Shown in pieces: positions 4,875-7,000 of a stretch of 7,000 bases of DNA. The position numbers and the translations under genes were made by a program. The number at the start of each line of letters is the position of its first letter. The first letter of the stretch is position 1. Source of the DNA: JBGPLJ01 sp041486385 (lineage in GTDB: Bacteria; Pseudomonadota; Gammaproteobacteria; Steroidobacterales; Steroidobacteraceae); assembly GCA_041486385.1 (NCBI GenBank), contig JBGPLJ010000193.1:1-7000 (forward strand), read 5' to 3'. The notes below the pieces were generated by a model. It was not told where the DNA came from. It made no database searches and saw nothing but the letters and a program-made list of their open reading frames with translations.

Positions 4875-6133
4875 ACGCCTCCCATATAGGACTGCAGTAC
4901 TGACGGCACCGCTACCGTGCCGTCCTTCCTTTGATAGTTCTCGAGCACCGCAACGAGCGTACGCCCGACAGCGAGCGCTGAACCGTTGAGCGTATGCACG
5001 AACTCGGGCTTTCCCGTTGCCGGATTTCTCCAGCGCGCCTGCATGCGACGCGCCTGAAAGCTCTCGCAGTTGCTGCAGGAAGAAATTTCCCGATAGCGTT
5101 TCTGTCCGGGCAGCCAGACTTCGAGATCGTAGGTCTTGGCGCTCGCAAAGCCGACGTCGCCCGCGCACAGCGCCATCACGCGATAGGGCAATTCGAGCCG
5201 CTGGAGAATTTGTTCCGCGTTCTTCGTGAGGAGTTCGAACTCCACATACGAATCCTCCGGCCGGACGATATGCACGAGCTCGACCTTATCGAACTGATGC
5301 TGGCGAATCATGCCGCGTGTGTCTTTCCCATAGGAGCCTGCTTCCGAGCGAAAGCACGGCGTATGCGCGACGAAGCGCAGCGGCAACTTCTCCGGCGCCA
5401 GGATCTGCTCGCGCACGAGATTCGTCACCGGCACTTCGGCCGTCGGAATGAGATAAAGCCCGGACTCGCCGCGCACGCCGAAGAGATCCTGCTCGAACTT
5501 AGGCAATTGACCGGTACCGTGCAGTGCCGCAGGCAGCACCAGATACGGTGGACAGACTTCGCGATAGCCGTGCTCGCGCGTGTGCACATCAAGCATGAAC
5601 TGCGCGAGGGCTCTGTGCAGGCGGGCGACGCCATCCGTCAAGACAGCGAAGCGCGCGCCGGATATCCGCCCTGCCGTTTCGAAATCGAGTTGTCCCAGCC
5701 GTTCGCCGAGCGCCACGTGATCGAGCGGCTCAAAATCAAATTGCCGCGGTTCGCCCCAGCGGCGAACTTCGACGTTGGCCGTTTCGTCGCGCCCCTCCGG
5801 CACACTGACATGCAGTAGATTCGGAATATTGAGCTGCAACTGATCGAGTTCCGCCTGCAGCGTCTCGAGTTCCTTTTCGCGCGCCGCGAGATCGTTGCCC
5901 ATGGCTTCGCCGGCCAGCAGCAATGGCGCGATGTCCGCTCCACTTGCCTTCGCCTTGCCGATGGCCTTGGACTGCGTGTTGCGTTCGTTGCGCAGCCGGT
6001 CGACTTCGATCTGCGCACTCTTGCGCCGCTCATCGAGCGCCTTGAGCGCCTCGATGCCGAGTTGAAAGCCACGGCGCGCCAGATTGGCGGCGACGGCTTC
6101 GGTTTCAGTTCGAAGGAGTCTCGGATCGAGCAC
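4856..6133 (-). CDS. serS: Seryl-tRNA synthetase
   Basis: Class IIa synthetase that activates serine with ATP and charges tRNA-Ser in the cytoplasm; in many bacteria it also supplies Ser-tRNA-Sec. The 425-residue length is normal for the bacterial enzyme. Residues about 1-105 form the N-terminal domain with the long antiparallel coiled coil (rich in Lys/Arg/Glu/Leu heptads) that grips the long variable arm of tRNA-Ser. The catalytic core follows: TAE at 231-233 (serine site), motif 2 FRSEAGSYGKDTRGMIRQHQF at 261-281, the SSCSNCESFQARR block at 351-363, and motif 3 NGSALAVGRTLVAVLENYQ at 383-401 with Arg391. The start is GTG at 6133-6131, giving the family-typical MLDPRLLR. It begins only 7 bp after the rarA stop, and its weak ribosome-binding purines lie in the rarA 3' end, so the two are probably co-transcribed and perhaps translationally coupled. 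Confidence 0.98.
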   Translation of the reverse strand: MLDPRLLRTETEAVAANLARRGFQLGIEALKALDERRKSAQIEVDRLRNERNTQSKAIGKAKASGADIAPLLLAGEAMGNDLAAREKELETLQAELDQLQLNIPNLLHVSVPEGRDETANVEVRRWGEPRQFDFEPLDHVALGERLGQLDFETAGRISGARFAVLTDGVARLHRALAQFMLDVHTREHGYREVCPPYLVLPAALHGTGQLPKFEQDLFGVRGESGLYLIPTAEVPVTNLVREQILAPEKLPLRFVAHTPCFRSEAGSYGKDTRGMIRQHQFDKVELVHIVRPEDSYVEFELLTKNAEQILQRLELPYRVMALCAGDVGFASAKTYDLEVWLPGQKRYREISSCSNCESFQARRMQARWRNPATGKPEFVHTLNGSALAVGRTLVAVLENYQRKDGTVAVPSVLQSYMGGVAELKR

Positions 6134-6140
6134 GGCTATG

Positions 6141-7000
6141 TCACTCTGGTGTTTTCTTCTTCAATCGCGCCAGAGCTTCGGCGATTCGAATCTCGAGCCC
6201 GCGCGCGACCGGATGATAATACGTGCGTCCGCGCAGCTCGTCGGGAAAATAGTTCTCGCCGCTCGCATAGGCGTCAGGCTCGTCATGCGCATAACGGTAA
6301 TTGGCGCCATAGCCGAGCTCCTTCATGAGCCGCGTCGGCGCATTGCGGATATGCATGGGCACTTCGAGCGAACCCGATTCCTTGGCGTCTTCCATGGCGC
6401 TGCCATAGGCCTTGTAGACCGCATTGCTCTTCGGCGCGCACGCGAGATAGATCACAGCTTGCGCCAGCATCAGCTCCCCTTCCGGGCTGCCGAGACGTTC
6501 ATACGCGTCCCAGGCCGCAAGCGTTATCTCGAGGGCGCGCGGATCGGCGTTCCCGATGTCTTCCGATGCCATACGCACGGCACGGCGCGCGACGTAGAGC
6601 GGATCGCAGCCGCCATCGACCATCCGGCAAAACCAGTAGAGCGCCGCGTCCGGATCGGTGCCGCGCACGGCCTTGTGCAGCGCCGAGATCTGGTCATAGA
6701 AATGCTCGCCTTTCTTGTCAAAGCGGCGATAGCCGCCCGCGGCCACTTCGCCCGCGATGGCCGCGGTCAAATGCGGCGGATCCCCGGCTGCGGACGCGAG
6801 ATCCGCCGCAACCTCCAGAAGATTCAGGCCCCGTCGCGCATCACCGTCCGCGGCAGCCGCGAGCAAGGCCAGCGCTTGCGCGTCGATCGTCAGCTGCATG
6901 CGTCCGAGACCGCGTTCGGCATCCGTGCTTGCCTGCTCGAGCACCTGAGCGATGTCCTCGGACCCGAGCGCCTTCAATACGTACACGCGCGCTCGCGACA
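6141..7000 (-). CDS. rarA: Replication-associated recombination protein A, AAA+ ATPase (C-terminal part; N-terminus outside window)
   Basis: RarA (MgsA; relative of eukaryotic Mgs1/WRNIP1) is a tetrameric clamp-loader-like ATPase acting at stalled replication forks and on single-stranded DNA ends. The frame is open to the right edge and 285 residues are visible, out of about 440 usual. The fragment opens with SRARVYVLKAL, the family's arginine-finger region equivalent to the clamp-loader SRC motif. A helical lid with GDARRGLNLLE (52-62) follows. The diagnostic C-terminal domain contains KKGEHFYDQISALHKAVRG (95-113), DAALYWFCRMVDGGCDPLYV (117-136), ASEDIGNADPRAL (144-156) and, near the end, NYFPDELRGRTYYHP (249-263). 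Walker A and B motifs lie beyond the window. It ends in TGA at 6143-6141, 7 bp before the serS start. In gammaproteobacteria rarA commonly follows ftsK and lolA and precedes serS, so lolA may lie to the right. Confidence 0.97.
   Translation of the reverse strand, partial: SRARVYVLKALGSEDIAQVLEQASTDAERGLGRMQLTIDAQALALLAAAADGDARRGLNLLEVAADLASAAGDPPHLTAAIAGEVAAGGYRRFDKKGEHFYDQISALHKAVRGTDPDAALYWFCRMVDGGCDPLYVARRAVRMASEDIGNADPRALEITLAAWDAYERLGSPEGELMLAQAVIYLACAPKSNAVYKAYGSAMEDAKESGSLEVPMHIRNAPTRLMKELGYGANYRYAHDEPDAYASGENYFPDELRGRTYYHPVARGLEIRIAEALARLKKKTPE

Noticed and set aside
4994..5818. 274-codon open frame on the plus strand opposite serS
   Set aside because: It is antisense to an unmistakable serS. 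Long antisense open frames are expected in GC-rich coding DNA, and the product is rich in Arg and has no recognisable motif.

Overview
The window is a GC-rich chromosomal segment with ordinary housekeeping and accessory genes. It suggests a free-living gammaproteobacterium. The adjacent rarA-serS pair is a gammaproteobacterial arrangement, and the LigM-like demethylase and high GC would fit a Steroidobacterales/Nevskiales-type soil or water bacterium. That placement is inference from gene content, because no phylogenetic marker was compared.

Layout, left to right. (1) On the minus strand, 1685 to the left edge, lies a membrane-bound hybrid sensor histidine kinase with a Cache-like periplasmic sensor, cut within its receiver domain. 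(2) Divergently on the plus strand, 1892-2152 encodes an 86-residue protein of unknown function. (3) After a 195-bp gap, 2348-3754 (plus) encodes a tetrahydrofolate-dependent aryl O-demethylase of the LigM/DesA type, closed by a strong intrinsic terminator at 3793-3825. (4) On the minus strand, 3840-3929 is a tRNA-Ser(UGA) gene with an encoded CCA end. (5) At 4139-4828 (plus) is a seven-helix Bax inhibitor-1 family membrane protein. (6) On the minus strand, rarA (C-terminal 285 codons, entering from the right edge) is followed after 7 bp by serS (seryl-tRNA synthetase, GTG start). serS converges on the Bax inhibitor-1 gene with only 27 bp between the stop codons.

How the genes relate. rarA and serS look like one transcription unit. 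Seryl-tRNA synthetase and one of its substrate tRNAs are encoded on the same strand about 0.9 kb apart, with the Bax inhibitor-1 gene in the opposite direction between them. The other genes appear to be single transcription units with no evident shared pathway. The LigM-like gene stands without other aromatic-catabolism or one-carbon genes in view. I see no mobile element, CRISPR array, phage gene or toxin-antitoxin pair, and no convincing undescribed system. The most worthwhile leads are the isolated demethylase, the small unknown protein, and the Bax inhibitor-1 variant lacking one of the family's acidic residues.
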